Source: Planctomycetaceae bacterium (GTDB lineage Bacteria > Planctomycetota > UBA1135 > GCA-002686595). Taken from it: 64,000 bases of DNA. The DNA lies in assembly GCA_016125265.1 (NCBI GenBank), contig WGMC01000030.1, forward strand, positions 124,001-188,000, read 5' to 3'. The notes under the pieces are model-generated. The model saw only the letters and a list, made by a program, of their open reading frames with translations. It searched no databases and was not told the origin of the DNA. Both the position numbers and the translations under genes were made by a program. Below, in pieces: positions 36,711 through 46,093 of this stretch (the first letter of the stretch is position 1; each line of letters starts with the position of its first letter).

Positions 36711-38006
36711 TCAGTTGACGACGACCACGCCCAGCGGGTTGGTCAGCGCCAGCGTGGTGCCGTCGAAGGTCGCTGCTTGGAACCAGAGGCCGAGGCCCAC
36801 GAGTCCCGGTGTCGCGGGGATCGGGAAGGTCAGCGCGCCGGCGCCGGTGGGATCGAGCGCGAACGCCGGGCCGGGGATCAGTTGGAACGGATCCAGGAAC
36901 GTGATTCCCGTCACGCCGGCGAGGGGCAGGGCGGGGCCCGTGGCGGGGGAGGCGAATGGGAAACACAGGGCCGAGGGGGCGCCGACCGCGGGGATCGACA
37001 GTGTCCCGCCCGGCGTCACCGTCGACGTGGCGGCCAGCCACGTCGGGTGCAGTGTCGGGTCGCCGGCGAGGGTCGAACTCGGCGCGACCACGGCGCCAGC
37101 CGTCGGGCCGCCCGGTGCCGGGGTGACACCGCCCTGCAGCACCACCGCGTCTTGCACCACGGCGCTCGCGCCGCCGATGAGGCGAAGTCCGGCGCCGCTG
37201 TTCGCCGGGACCGACAGCACGCCGAGGGCTCCGTTGCCTCCGGCCAAGAGCGAACCCGGCCCGCCGAAGTGCCGCACCGTCGTGCCGCTCACGCTCAGCC
37301 CGTCGCCACCGGCAGGCAACGGGAAGAAACCCTTGCCCGATACACCGGCAGCGCCGACCAACTCGCTGCGCCAAAGGGTGACCGAGCCGTTGATCGCCGT
37401 CATCGCGTGGTCGCCGGGTTCGACGAAGCCGCTTTGGCCCTTGTGCGCGCGCACGTGTGTCGCGACCAGATAGACGTGGGAGTTGAAACTCTCGATCGCG
37501 CCGCGCTGCGGGTTGGAACCGATCGATCCGGCGTCGTCGATGCGGCAGTCCACCAGCACGACGCGCGCGGATCCCGCGGTGTGCAGGCCGATTCCGGCGA
37601 ACTCACAATCGACCCAAACGTCGCTCAGCAGGACCGTGCCCGCGTTGTTCTCGACCACGATCGACGCCGGCGGCGTGGCGACGGTCGGATTGGCCCGCAC
37701 TTCGAGGCCGAACAGCCCCACTTCGGCGCCCGCCGGCAGATTCACCACACGAATCGCGCTCGCGCCGATTGCGGCGATCTCGACACCCGGCCCTGTCGCG
37801 GCGATGCGCACCGCCTTGTCCACTTGGAAGGGGCCATAGCTGCCGGGCTGCACCAAGATCGTGTCGCCGGGTTGGGCCGCCGCGAGCGCGGCGGACACAT
37901 CGGCAAAGGTCCCACTGGGTCCGACAGTGAGGACCCCGGCGTGGACGAGCGGGCACAGCGATGCGACGGCGAACAACGGGCCGATCCGGGCGGCAAGTGA
38001 CTTCAT
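36711..38006 (-). CDS. Secreted right-handed beta-helix protein
   Basis: The 431-residue protein has a signal peptide (AARIGPLFAVASLCPLVHAG) followed by the classic opening of parallel beta-helix proteins: VGPSGTFADVSAALAAAQPG then DTILVQPGSYGPF. Repeating short strands with Asn/Gly turns continue to about residue 290, as in pectate-lyase-like and NosD-like proteins, but no catalytic residues are evident. The final ~110 residues are the C-terminal domain shared by several secreted proteins here, ending LALTNPLGVVVVN. It precedes the 493-residue gene on the same strand by 106 bp. Confidence 0.82.
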   Translation of the reverse strand: MKSLAARIGPLFAVASLCPLVHAGVLTVGPSGTFADVSAALAAAQPGDTILVQPGSYGPFQVDKAVRIAATGPGVEIAAIGASAIRVVNLPAGAEVGLFGLEVRANPTVATPPASIVVENNAGTVLLSDVWVDCEFAGIGLHTAGSARVVLVDCRIDDAGSIGSNPQRGAIESFNSHVYLVATHVRAHKGQSGFVEPGDHAMTAINGSVTLWRSELVGAAGVSGKGFFPLPAGGDGLSVSGTTVRHFGGPGSLLAGGNGALGVLSVPANSGAGLRLIGGASAVVQDAVVLQGGVTPAPGGPTAGAVVAPSSTLAGDPTLHPTWLAATSTVTPGGTLSIPAVGAPSALCFPFASPATGPALPLAGVTGITFLDPFQLIPGPAFALDPTGAGALTFPIPATPGLVGLGLWFQAATFDGTTLALTNPLGVVVVN

Positions 38007-38327
38007 GCGCTCGACGTTACCCTGGCACCCGCAAAGGCGCTACCGGACGACAGCGGCCGAGCACTGGAGCGGCCCCTCGGGGTCTCTCCCGCCTCGGAGA
38101 GTTGCGTCCCAAAGCCCGCAGAAGCCAAGGCGCGTCGGCCAACCGACGGCCGCATCCGCGGCATCCCATCGGATTTTCCGCACCCTGGGCTAGATTCTGC
38201 GCCCCTGTCGGAGCTCCCTGGGCCCAGACGCGGACGTCGTTCCTCCGTTGTCGACGGGCGGCACGGTCGTCATGGCCACACCGAGCGGCTCCGGGCTCCA
38301 GGGCTGCGGCGCTGCTCCCATTCCACG
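38007..38327. other. Divergent intergenic region with a candidate promoter
   Basis: No gene is seen. TAGATT followed by CTGCGCCCC at 38191-38199 resembles the box before 41536. If used for the glycosyltransferase, it implies a leader of about 130 bases. No ribosome-binding site or hairpin stands out. Confidence 0.3.
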
Positions 38328-39053
38328 ATGAACCCCTCCCTCGTCCGCCAGTTCGACCTCGTCCTGATCGTCAACCTGACCAGACGCGCCGACCGACGCG
38401 CCGAGGTGATCGAGCAGTTGCGTGCGATCGGCGAGATGCCTGGCGAGCGCATCCGATTCTTCCCAGCGGCCGAGCCATCCGAACCGCTCGGCTTTCGCAC
38501 TATCGGCGCGCGGGGATGTTTCCTCAGCCACCTCGGTTGCCTGCAAATGGCGCTGGACGAGGGCGCGACGAGCCTGCTGATCTTCGAGGACGACATCGAC
38601 TTCCCGCGGGACTACGCGCGCTTGCAAACGCGCGTCGCGGAGGGCTTGCGGACAGGCGATTGGGAGATGTTCTACGGCGGAGGCCTGCCCGAGTACGGAA
38701 CGACGCCACTGCCTCCGGTGCACGGCGGAACGCGTTTGGTGCCGTTCCACGTGCCCATCCGGTTGTCGCACTTCGTCGCCATCCGGGGTCCGCGCATCCT
38801 GGAACTGCGCGACTACCTCGTCGCGATGCTCGGGCGTCCCGAGGGAGATCCCAACGGCGGGCCCATGGACGTGGATGGGGCCTACGGTTGGTTCCGGCGC
38901 GAGCGCGAGGTGATCACGTGGATGGCCGAACCGGCGCTCGGAGACCAGCGCGCATCCGCATCGGACGTGACACCCAGTCGGATCGACCGTGTGCCCCTGC
39001 TAGCGCCGATGCTCGGCTTCCTGCGCCGCGCCAAACGCGCGCTGCGCCGGTAG
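38328..39053 (+). CDS. Glycosyltransferase family 25-like protein
   Basis: The 241 residues begin with VNLTRRADRRAEVIEQL, then GCFLSHLGCLQMALDEG near 63 and LLIFEDDIDFP near 84. These are the hallmarks of GT25/LPS-type galactosyltransferases, including the metal-binding E-D-D. A C-terminal basic helix (RRAKRALRR) may touch the membrane. The acceptor is unknown; envelope glycan or lipid is likely. A YdjM-like gene follows after 22 bp on the same strand. Confidence 0.84.
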   Translation: MNPSLVRQFDLVLIVNLTRRADRRAEVIEQLRAIGEMPGERIRFFPAAEPSEPLGFRTIGARGCFLSHLGCLQMALDEGATSLLIFEDDIDFPRDYARLQTRVAEGLRTGDWEMFYGGGLPEYGTTPLPPVHGGTRLVPFHVPIRLSHFVAIRGPRILELRDYLVAMLGRPEGDPNGGPMDVDGAYGWFRREREVITWMAEPALGDQRASASDVTPSRIDRVPLLAPMLGFLRRAKRALRR

Positions 39054-39075
39054 GTTCGGGCGCGGGCTCCGTCGC

Positions 39076-40107
39076 ATGGACTTGGCTACACACGCGTTGC
39101 TCGGCGCCAACGGCGCGTTGGCCCTGGTGCACGCGATGCGGCCCACGCGAGAACGCGCGCAACGAATCGCAGTGGGGGCACTCGGGGCCCTGGCTGGCAT
39201 CGCACCGGATGCGGACATCGCGATCCGATCGAGCGACGATCCTCTGCTCGTGCTCGAGTACCACCGCCATTTCACCCACTCCTTGGTTGTGGCGCCGGTG
39301 CTCGCACTGTTCGTCTTCTGGCTTGTGCGTGTGCTGTTGTCGCGCTGGCGCGCACTTTGGGAGCTGGGCTGGAGCCGCGGCTATCTCGCGGCACTTGCGG
39401 GTGCCCTGCTGGCTGGGCCACTCGATGCTTGCACGAGCTACGGCACGCACCTTCTCTGGCCGTTCGTGCACGAACCCGTGGCGTGGAGTCTGGTGGCCGT
39501 CGTGGATCCGCTCGTGACGATCGGACTGGCGGTCGCTCTCGCGATGGCCCTCGCGCGCGGTTCGCTGCGCGCGGCGCCGGTGGGGCTGCTGTTTCTCGTG
39601 CTGTACCTCGGCGTCGCGGGTGTGCAGCAGGGCCGTGCGCGGGCGCTCACGGCGCAGTTGGCCGAAACACGCGGCCACCGACCGGAGCGCCACCTCGTCA
39701 AGCCGACACTGATGAACCTCGTGCTGTGGCGCTCGCTGTACGTCTCGGGGGACGAGTTGCACGCGGACGCCGTGCGTGTGGGCCTGTTCGGACCGACGCG
39801 GGTGGTGGAGGGCGAATCGGCGCCGCTTTTCGGAGCGGATGCGAAGCTCGACTGGGCGCCACCGGCGAGCCGCGCGCACCGCGACGTCGAGCGGTTCCGC
39901 CGGTTCGCGGACGGGTACCTGGTGCGCGATCGAAGGGATCCCGATCGGGTGGGGGACGGGCGGTACGCGCTGTTGCCGACCAGCCTCTTGCCGCTCTGGG
40001 CTCTGGGGCCGCCGCGGACGCAAGACGGTCCGCCGGAGTTCTTGGTCCTGCGCGATCTGGATCCGGAAACCCGGCGGCGCCTCGTGGATCTTTTGCTCGG
40101 CCGTTAG
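39076..40107 (+). CDS. YdjM/YbcI-type membrane-bound metal-dependent hydrolase family protein
   Basis: The 343-residue protein opens with MDLATHALLGANGALAL, then IAPDADIAI near 42 and HRHFTHSLVVAPVLA near 63. This is the conserved His/Asp pattern of the YdjM (DUF457) family. Four or five hydrophobic helices run to about residue 185, and a soluble C-terminal part follows. In E. coli ydjM is LexA-regulated; the activity is not firmly known. It ends four bases into the convergent comB gene. Confidence 0.82.
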   Translation: MDLATHALLGANGALALVHAMRPTRERAQRIAVGALGALAGIAPDADIAIRSSDDPLLVLEYHRHFTHSLVVAPVLALFVFWLVRVLLSRWRALWELGWSRGYLAALAGALLAGPLDACTSYGTHLLWPFVHEPVAWSLVAVVDPLVTIGLAVALAMALARGSLRAAPVGLLFLVLYLGVAGVQQGRARALTAQLAETRGHRPERHLVKPTLMNLVLWRSLYVSGDELHADAVRVGLFGPTRVVEGESAPLFGADAKLDWAPPASRAHRDVERFRRFADGYLVRDRRDPDRVGDGRYALLPTSLLPLWALGPPRTQDGPPEFLVLRDLDPETRRRLVDLLLGR

Positions 40108-40901
40108 CGATCGAGTTGCAGCCGCACGGCTGCGATCGCGGCGCGGTCGCGGCGCGCGGCCTGCGGCTCGGCCCGTCCGCGCACCGCGAACGGCAGACCG
40201 TCCCGCTGCGCGGCGAAGCGCACGTCCGCGTCCATGCCGAGGCGCACGAGCCGCCGACCCGGCCCCGACTCCAGAAGCAGCGTCAACAACGCCGCCGCGT
40301 CCCGTGGCGCCGCGGCGAGCGCGATTTGGGTGCCGTCGTCGGTCTCGAGGTCGGGGCGCAGTTCGAAGAGCCGCCGGGCCAGCGCCCCCGCGCACGCGAC
40401 ATCGTCCAACGTCGGGCGTCCGTCGGCGCCAGCGCAGACGAGGTGCACGTCGCCCTCGGCCGCCGCGAGGCGCCGCGCGCTGGCCTCCAAGTTGACGAAA
40501 CCGGCGAGGAGCAGCAGTTCGGCCCCGGCGCCCCACAGCAGCGCGCGGGTGCCGTTGCTGGTCGTCGCGATCAACTCGCGGCCGCCCACCCGCTGGGCCG
40601 TCATTTCGAGGGGCGAGTTGCCGAGGTCGAAACCCTCGGGCGCGAGGCAGTTCCGCTCGCCGGCCAGGAGCGCCCGGACTTCGCCCTCCGCGGCGAGCGC
40701 GCGCGCATCGTCCAACTCGCCCACCGCCAGCACGGAACGCGCGCCGGCCGCGAGTGCCGCCGTCAGAGTTGTGCTCGCGCGCAACACGTCGATCGCAACC
40801 GCTGCGGCGCCGCGGAGGTCCGGCGGCGCCTCTCGCGGCGGGATCAGGTGCGTGAACAGGCGCGGCACGGGCGGAGCGTCGCACGGCGGGGCGACGCGCA
40901 C
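40104..40901 (-). CDS. comB: 2-phosphosulfolactate phosphatase (ComB family)
   Basis: The 265 residues match ComB: AVAIDVLRASTTLTAAL near 34, GERNCLAPEGFDLGNSP near 81 and ATTSNGTRALL near 111. In archaea ComB removes phosphate from 2-phosphosulfolactate in coenzyme M synthesis; in bacteria it often occurs without the rest of that pathway, and its role is unclear. The listed start is GTG at 40901; a GTG at 40868 would drop 11 residues and may be truer. It follows the pseudopilin-like gene by 16 bp. Confidence 0.83.
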   Translation of the reverse strand: MRVAPPCDAPPVPRLFTHLIPPREAPPDLRGAAAVAIDVLRASTTLTAALAAGARSVLAVGELDDARALAAEGEVRALLAGERNCLAPEGFDLGNSPLEMTAQRVGGRELIATTSNGTRALLWGAGAELLLLAGFVNLEASARRLAAAEGDVHLVCAGADGRPTLDDVACAGALARRLFELRPDLETDDGTQIALAAAPRDAAALLTLLLESGPGRRLVRLGMDADVRFAAQRDGLPFAVRGRAEPQAARRDRAAIAAVRLQLDR

Positions 40902-40917
40902 AAGCGCAGCCCCGCGC

Positions 40918-41415
40918 TCACCACACCGGTTCTTCGTCGAGGTGCGTCAGGGCCGTGCGCAATCCGGTTTTGGTCAGTTCCAGATCGCGTGCGGGGCCGT
41001 CGCCGCCTTCGGCGCGGTCCGATCCGTAGGAGAGCAGCCGCACGGCAATACGCTCTTCGTCCATCTCGAACTGCCACGGATTGCCCCACGGATCGAGGAG
41101 CGCGCCCCGGCGCACTGCCCCCACGGTCGCGGGCAGCTCGGCGAGCGGCGCGCGCAGCACACCGCCGAAGATCTCGCCCACACCCACCTGGGCCCGTTGG
41201 GCGCCCGCGCAATCCAGCACGTTGAGGTCGTCGGGGAAGCTGCCCGCTTCCTCGTACCAGCGGTCCAACTCGCTGGACGCGAGCAGGAGGAACGAGTGGG
41301 CCCGGGCCACGTTGCGCTCCTCACTGTTGCCCAGCAGGACCAATCCGCGCAACCCGGCCAACACCAGGACGACGAGGCCGATGGCCAGGGCACAGAGATG
41401 GAGGATCGATTTCAT
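40918..41415 (-). CDS. GspG/pseudopilin-like protein
   Basis: The 165-residue product has one N-terminal hydrophobic helix (ILHLCALAIGLVVLVLAGL) and then an RAHSFLLLASSELDRWYEE helix. A strand region with DPWGNPWQFE near 125 is the hallmark of the major pseudopilin GspG C-terminal domain. The typical prepilin cleavage motif (G-F-T-L-x-E) is missing, so it may be a derived pseudopilin-fold protein rather than part of a secretion machine. No other type II secretion gene is nearby. It is transcribed with comB. Confidence 0.7.
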   Translation of the reverse strand: MKSILHLCALAIGLVVLVLAGLRGLVLLGNSEERNVARAHSFLLLASSELDRWYEEAGSFPDDLNVLDCAGAQRAQVGVGEIFGGVLRAPLAELPATVGAVRRGALLDPWGNPWQFEMDEERIAVRLLSYGSDRAEGGDGPARDLELTKTGLRTALTHLDEEPVW

Positions 41416-41514
41416 GGGCGCGGACGCAGTGGATAGAGGGGGTCGGACCCCGGCCCGAGCATTCTTGAGTTTTTGTCCGGAATCCGGCGCTGCTGGCCGC
41501 CTCGGGACCGCGGT

Positions 41515-41520
41515 TAGACT
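41515..41520 (+). promoter_or_regulatory. Candidate -10 box upstream of the MBL-like gene
   Basis: TAGACT lies 15 bases before the ATG at 41536, followed by GCGCGCCCC. It belongs to the recurring TAGnnT set. Confidence 0.35.
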
Positions 41521-41535
41521 GCGCGCCCCTCGCCC

Positions 41536-42165
41536 ATGAAAAGCACCCGCATCGACACGCTCCACTACTGGGGCCAGTACCAGCCGGACCGCCGCATCGA
41601 CTTCAACGGGTTCTTCTGGACCCGTCCCCAGGGCGGTGTGTTGATCGACCCCATGCCGCTCGACGACGCCCAGATCGCGTTTGTGCGCGAGCACGGCGGT
41701 GCGGCCCACATCCTGGTCACGAACGCCGACCACTGGCGCGCCAGTTCGAACCTCGCCGAAACTCTCGGGGCGACGATCGTGGCGCCGCGTCGGGAGTCGA
41801 AACGCCTCGCCGATCGCGCGGATCTGGTCGGGGAGTGGTTCGACGGCAGCGGTGACCTGCCGGCGGCGCTGCGCGGGCACCTGGCCGTGCACTGGATCGA
41901 GGGCGGAAAGTCGCCCGCGGAACCGGTGCTGGACCTTCTGGCCGAGGACGCCCTCTACTTCAGCGATGTGGTCCGCTCCCACCGGAGCGGCGCGCTGATG
42001 CTGCTGCCCGCGGCCAAACTGGAGAACCCCACCCGGGTCGCCGCGGACCTCGCGAAGTTGGCGGGCCGCCGACCGGGCGCCGTGTTGCTCGGCGACGGCG
42101 ATAGCCTGTTCGCGGGCGCGGCCGAGCTCTTCGAACGTTTTGTGGCGGAGCCGAACCAACCATGA
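41536..42165 (+). CDS. MBL-fold-like protein lacking the metal motif
   Basis: The 209 residues have the strand pattern of metallo-beta-lactamase-fold proteins: FFWTRPQGGVLIDPMPL, then HILVTNADHWRASSNLA where the family has T-H-x-H-x-D-H, then a DALYFSDVVRSHRSG strand near 137. The zinc histidines are mostly gone; only D-H remains. It is likely a non-metal or divergent member. Its stop overlaps the aminopeptidase start by four bases (ATGA), so the two proteins probably work together. Confidence 0.65.
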   Translation: MKSTRIDTLHYWGQYQPDRRIDFNGFFWTRPQGGVLIDPMPLDDAQIAFVREHGGAAHILVTNADHWRASSNLAETLGATIVAPRRESKRLADRADLVGEWFDGSGDLPAALRGHLAVHWIEGGKSPAEPVLDLLAEDALYFSDVVRSHRSGALMLLPAAKLENPTRVAADLAKLAGRRPGAVLLGDGDSLFAGAAELFERFVAEPNQP

Positions 42166-43643
42166 ACCAACGCATCGCCATCCCGATCGACGTGGGCAGC
42201 CGCGCCCAGGGCCCCATCCGCGTCGTGCCCCTGACCGACGCGCGCTGGGACACCTTGAAGCGCGGCGGCGAGGGGCTCTCCCTCGGCCTCGAACCCTCCC
42301 TGGTCGCGCGCCTGCGCGCCATGGCGGAGTTGTCGCGCTTCTCGGCCCAAGGCGGCGCCCACCTGCCGGTTCTCGATGGGGAGGACCGCCTGGTGATCCT
42401 GCTCGGCCTCGGGCGCGAGGCGACGCGCCGCTCGGTCCGCGAGGGTGCGGCCCTCGCGACCGGTCTCGTGCCCGCCGGCGTGGCCTGGTCCCTCCTGGTG
42501 CCCGAACCGACGGCCGGCGGACCGACCGCGCTCGAACTGCTCGGGGCCGCGGCCGAAGGGGTTGCGCAGGGTCCGTACGCGTTCAAGAACTCCGCGCGTC
42601 CCAAGCCCGGCGTGGCGGGCCCGTGCCGCTTGGTCAGCGGCGCGCCGGAGGAGGCCGCCAAGGCCCAGGTAGCCCGCTCGCTCTCGCTGGTCGAGGGGGT
42701 GCTGCTGGCACGCGATCTCGTCAACACGCCGGCCGAAGAGCTGGGGCCGGTCGAGCTCTCCGACGTCGCCGTCGACGTCGCCCGTAGCCACGGCATGTCC
42801 GTCGAGGTCCTGCGCGGCGAGGAAGTGGAGCGCCGCGGCTTCCGCCTGGTGTCCCGCGTCGGCCGCGCGGCGTACCGGCCCTCCACGGTCACCATCGTGG
42901 AGCACCGCCTCGGCGCGGGCGATCCTGCCCTCGCGCTGATCGGCAAGGGTGTGGTCTTCGACACGGGCGGTCTGGACATCAAGACCGGCGGGAACATGGC
43001 CCTCATGCGCAAGGACATGGGCGGCGCCGGCGCGGTGATCGGCGCCCTCGACGCGATCGGGCGCATCGGCACCGAGTTGCCCTTCCTGGCCGTGATCCCC
43101 GCGGCGGAGAACGCGGTCGGACCACTCGCCATGCGGCCCGGGGACGTGATCGCGGCCTACGACGGGCAGACGGTCGAGATCGGCAACACGGACGCCGAGG
43201 GGCGGTTGCTGCTCGCCGATGCGCTGGGATACGCCCGCGAGCGGCGGGCCAAGCGGCTGGTCGATGCGGCGACGTTGACCGGTGCCGCGCGGCTCGCTCT
43301 CGGCCCCGACCTGCCCGCGCTGTTCGGCACGGACGAGGATTTGGTGGCGCGCCTCTTGGACGTGGCCGCGCGCAGCGACGAACCGCTCTGGCGCCTGCCG
43401 TTGATCGATCGTTACGAGAGCTGGATCGACACGCCGTTCGCCGACGTGAACAACTCGAGCAGCGACCGGCGCGCCGGTGCCATCACGGCGGCCCTGTTCC
43501 TGCGGCGCTTCGCGCAGGGTTCGCCCTGGGCGCACATCGACGTCTACGCCTGGGAGGACCGCGGCAGCCCCGGCACCCCCCGGGGCGCCAACGGCATGTC
43601 CGTGCGCACCCTGGCCGAGTTGGTCCTGGGTCTGGGCGGTTGA
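42162..43643 (+). CDS. pepA: Leucyl aminopeptidase (M17 family)
   Basis: The 493-residue enzyme carries the M17 signature NTDAEGRLLLADAL near 345, the metal-site lysine/aspartate region GKGVVFDTGGLDIK near 262 and MRKDMGGAGAVIGAL near 283. It removes N-terminal residues from peptides in the cytoplasm and should be a zinc/manganese hexamer. The length matches E. coli PepA. Translation is coupled to the MBL-like gene. Confidence 0.94.
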   Translation: MNQRIAIPIDVGSRAQGPIRVVPLTDARWDTLKRGGEGLSLGLEPSLVARLRAMAELSRFSAQGGAHLPVLDGEDRLVILLGLGREATRRSVREGAALATGLVPAGVAWSLLVPEPTAGGPTALELLGAAAEGVAQGPYAFKNSARPKPGVAGPCRLVSGAPEEAAKAQVARSLSLVEGVLLARDLVNTPAEELGPVELSDVAVDVARSHGMSVEVLRGEEVERRGFRLVSRVGRAAYRPSTVTIVEHRLGAGDPALALIGKGVVFDTGGLDIKTGGNMALMRKDMGGAGAVIGALDAIGRIGTELPFLAVIPAAENAVGPLAMRPGDVIAAYDGQTVEIGNTDAEGRLLLADALGYARERRAKRLVDAATLTGAARLALGPDLPALFGTDEDLVARLLDVAARSDEPLWRLPLIDRYESWIDTPFADVNNSSSDRRAGAITAALFLRRFAQGSPWAHIDVYAWEDRGSPGTPRGANGMSVRTLAELVLGLGG

Positions 43644-43857
43644 ACGGCGGCGGCTCGACGTCCACCGCTGGCCCCGGCCCCGCCACCCGCCCGAAAGGCG
43701 GATTCTGTTCGCACAATAAATCGGACAAGTCCAGTTTGCCACGTTGGTCGCCCGGGCCCGGACCCTCGCATCCAGAAATGCGGGGCCGCCGATCGCGCTG
43801 GGCGTTGGCAGCGGGTATCACAAGCCCAAACGCCCTCCCCACCCGCTCCCTCCACCG

Positions 43858-44673
43858 ATGTCCGTGCCCATGAGCGCCGACTCCCGCGCCGGCCAACCCC
43901 CGCCGTGCTTCGCGGACCTGCCGACCTTCGACCTCGTCGAGCGCAACTACCGCGTGCGCCTGGCGCGGGACGCATCGGAGCTCGAGCGCGCCCTGCGTCT
44001 GCGCTACTCGGTTTTCAACGTCGAGTTGGGCGAGGGCCTGGCCGCCAGCCACACGACGGGCCTCGACACGGACCCCTACGACCTGTGGTGCCACCACCTG
44101 CTCCTCATCGACGAGGAGGAGGACCGCGTCGTCGGCACCTACCGCCTGCAGACCGGTGCCATGGCGCGGGCGGGCCAGGGTTTTTATTGCGCCCAGGAGT
44201 TCCGCATCGACCAACTGCCGCCCGATGTCGTCGCGGATTCGGTCGAGCTCGGGCGCGCGTGTGTCGACGGTTCCCACCGCATGGGGCACGCGCTGTTTGC
44301 CCTTTGGCGGGGGCTGGCGGCCTATTTGACGGCGATCGGCAAACGCTACCTGTTCGGCTGCTGCTCCCTCACCACGCAGGATCCGGCCCAGGGTTTGCTC
44401 GCCCTTGCGTGGTTGCAGAGCCACGGCCGCATGCACCCCCACTTCCGGGTGGACGTGCAACCGGGTTTCGAGTGCGACGGGCCCATGCCGGACCAGGCCG
44501 ACGTGGACCGGTTCGAGCTGCCGCAGCTATTTGGCACCTACCTGCGCTACGGGGCGATGGCCTGCGGAGCGCCCGCCATCGACCGCGAGTTCGGCACGAT
44601 CGACTTCCTCGTGCTGTTCGACCTAGCCAACCTGGATCCCCGGTTGCGGCGCCTCTTCTTCGAGCCGGCGTGA
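43858..44673 (+). CDS. olsB: OlsB-like ornithine/amine N-acyltransferase
   Basis: The 271 residues fit the OlsB/hemolysin-type GNAT family: YRVRLARDASELERALRLRY, then VFNVELGEG, CHHLLLIDEEEDRVVGTYRL and GRACVDGSHR. OlsB adds a 3-hydroxyacyl chain from ACP to ornithine to make lyso-ornithine lipid. The ATG at 43858 is used; a second ATG at 43870 is possible. The GTG of the olsA-like gene overlaps its stop (GTGA), the classical olsB-olsA pairing. The 214 bp upstream gap contains an AT-rich pocket near 43717 that may hold the promoter. Confidence 0.83.
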   Translation: MSVPMSADSRAGQPPPCFADLPTFDLVERNYRVRLARDASELERALRLRYSVFNVELGEGLAASHTTGLDTDPYDLWCHHLLLIDEEEDRVVGTYRLQTGAMARAGQGFYCAQEFRIDQLPPDVVADSVELGRACVDGSHRMGHALFALWRGLAAYLTAIGKRYLFGCCSLTTQDPAQGLLALAWLQSHGRMHPHFRVDVQPGFECDGPMPDQADVDRFELPQLFGTYLRYGAMACGAPAIDREFGTIDFLVLFDLANLDPRLRRLFFEPA

Positions 44674-45488
44674 GCGACGGAGCCCAGCCAGATTCCGCCG
44701 TCCAGGCCCCGCACGGCTCCCTCGGCGGGGCTGCGGGATGGCTGCGTTTTGGCGTGCGGGCGCCGGTCGTCCTCGCGGGCACGCTCGGAATCTGGGTCCT
44801 GTGGCTCGCCGGCGTTCCGGTGGCCCTGGCCGCCGGGCGGCGCGGCCCGTGGCGGGACCGGATCGTCCACATCTGGGGCCGTTTTGTCGTGCGGTGCCTC
44901 GCGGTGCGCGTCACGCGGCGGGGCAATCCTCCGGCCGGCGGGTTTTTTCTCGTCGCGAACCATCTGAGCTACCTGGACATCCCGCTCCTGGCGTCCCAGA
45001 TGCCCACCAACTTCGTGTCCAAGGCGGAGATTGCCCACTGGCCCGTGATCGGCTGGCTGGCCCAGACCGTAGGGGTGGTGTTCCTGCGCCGCGAGGACAA
45101 ACGGGATCTCCTGCGTGTCTCCACGGAGATCGAAAGGGAGCTGGAAGCTGGAAATGGGGTGGTGCTCTTCCCCGAAGGCACGAGTAGCAAGGGGGAGGTC
45201 GTGCTACCGTTCCGCCCATCGCTCCTGGCCCCCGCCGCCCGCGGAGGCCTTTCCGTGTCCTACGCCGCCATCAGTTACCGTACGCCTGAAGGTTGTCCCC
45301 CGGCGAGTACCGTCGTGTGCTGGTGGGGCGGCATGACCTTCGCTGGCCACATCCTCGACCTCCTGCGCCTCCCTTCGATCCACGCCACCGTGAACTTCGG
45401 TGACGCGCCCATTCGAGAGGCCGACCGCAAAGACCTGGCCCAGCGCCTATGGGAAGCCGTCCAAGCGCGATTCGAACCTGTGAAGTGA
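44670..45488 (+). CDS. olsA: OlsA/PlsC-type lysolipid O-acyltransferase
   Basis: The 272 residues have one N-terminal membrane helix (about 25-50), the catalytic NHLSYLDIPLL (H-x4-D) near 90, FLRREDKRD and FPEGTSSKGEVVLPF near 165. This is the acyltransferase that would esterify the hydroxyl of lyso-ornithine lipid. Start GTG at 44670 overlaps olsB by four bases. A role in phosphatidic-acid synthesis is possible, but the neighbour argues for ornithine lipid. Confidence 0.86.
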   Translation: MSDGAQPDSAVQAPHGSLGGAAGWLRFGVRAPVVLAGTLGIWVLWLAGVPVALAAGRRGPWRDRIVHIWGRFVVRCLAVRVTRRGNPPAGGFFLVANHLSYLDIPLLASQMPTNFVSKAEIAHWPVIGWLAQTVGVVFLRREDKRDLLRVSTEIERELEAGNGVVLFPEGTSSKGEVVLPFRPSLLAPAARGGLSVSYAAISYRTPEGCPPASTVVCWWGGMTFAGHILDLLRLPSIHATVNFGDAPIREADRKDLAQRLWEAVQARFEPVK

Positions 45489-45517
45489 CACCCGGCGCTC
45501 GACCGCCGGCGGAGTCC

Positions 45518-46093
45518 ATGTCCGCCCCCGAACCCACGGCCGAACCATCGCGCGCCCTCGGACGCATCGCGGCTCAGAACCTCGTCGCCCTCCGTCAGGG
45601 CGTTGAGCTGTGCCGCCGCTTGGGGGCCACGCGTTACGCATCGGTGTCGCCGCACCTCGCGCACAGCGGCGTCGGCGGGCACTTGCGGCACGTGCACGAC
45701 TACTACCGTTGTTTCCTGATGGGCATCGGAGCGGGCCGCGTCGACTACGACAACCGCGAGCGCGACGTGCGCTTCGAAACGGACCTCGACTACGCGATCG
45801 CCGGCGTGGAGTTGACGCTGGAGCGCCTCGAGCGGTTGGACTCGGGCGCGGGCGACTTGGTGCTCGAAGTCAAGATGGATGCGGAACCGGGCGAGGCCGA
45901 GGGCGCGGTATGGTCGCGCTCCACGCTGCGGCGGGAACTGCGTTTCCTGTTGAGCCACACGATCCACCACTACGCGCTCATCCGCCTGTTGCTGGCGGCC
46001 GAGGGTGTGGAATGCGACGAGTCCTTTGGGGTTGCACCCTCGACGCTCGAACACTGGAGACACGAGCCCCGGTGTGCACCGTCTCCTGGCTGA
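45518..46093 (+). CDS. DinB-fold protein
   Basis: The 191 residues form a four-helix bundle with histidines spaced as in DinB/YfiT proteins: GGHLRHVHDYYRCF near 53-66 and LLSHTIHHYALIRLLL near 147-162, the likely metal triad. DinB-fold enzymes include thiol-dependent transferases using mycothiol or bacillithiol. The start could also be a GTG at 45485 that overlaps the olsA stop as GTGA, adding 11 residues. It overlaps the NRDE gene by 22 bases. Confidence 0.72.
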   Translation: MSAPEPTAEPSRALGRIAAQNLVALRQGVELCRRLGATRYASVSPHLAHSGVGGHLRHVHDYYRCFLMGIGAGRVDYDNRERDVRFETDLDYAIAGVELTLERLERLDSGAGDLVLEVKMDAEPGEAEGAVWSRSTLRRELRFLLSHTIHHYALIRLLLAAEGVECDESFGVAPSTLEHWRHEPRCAPSPG

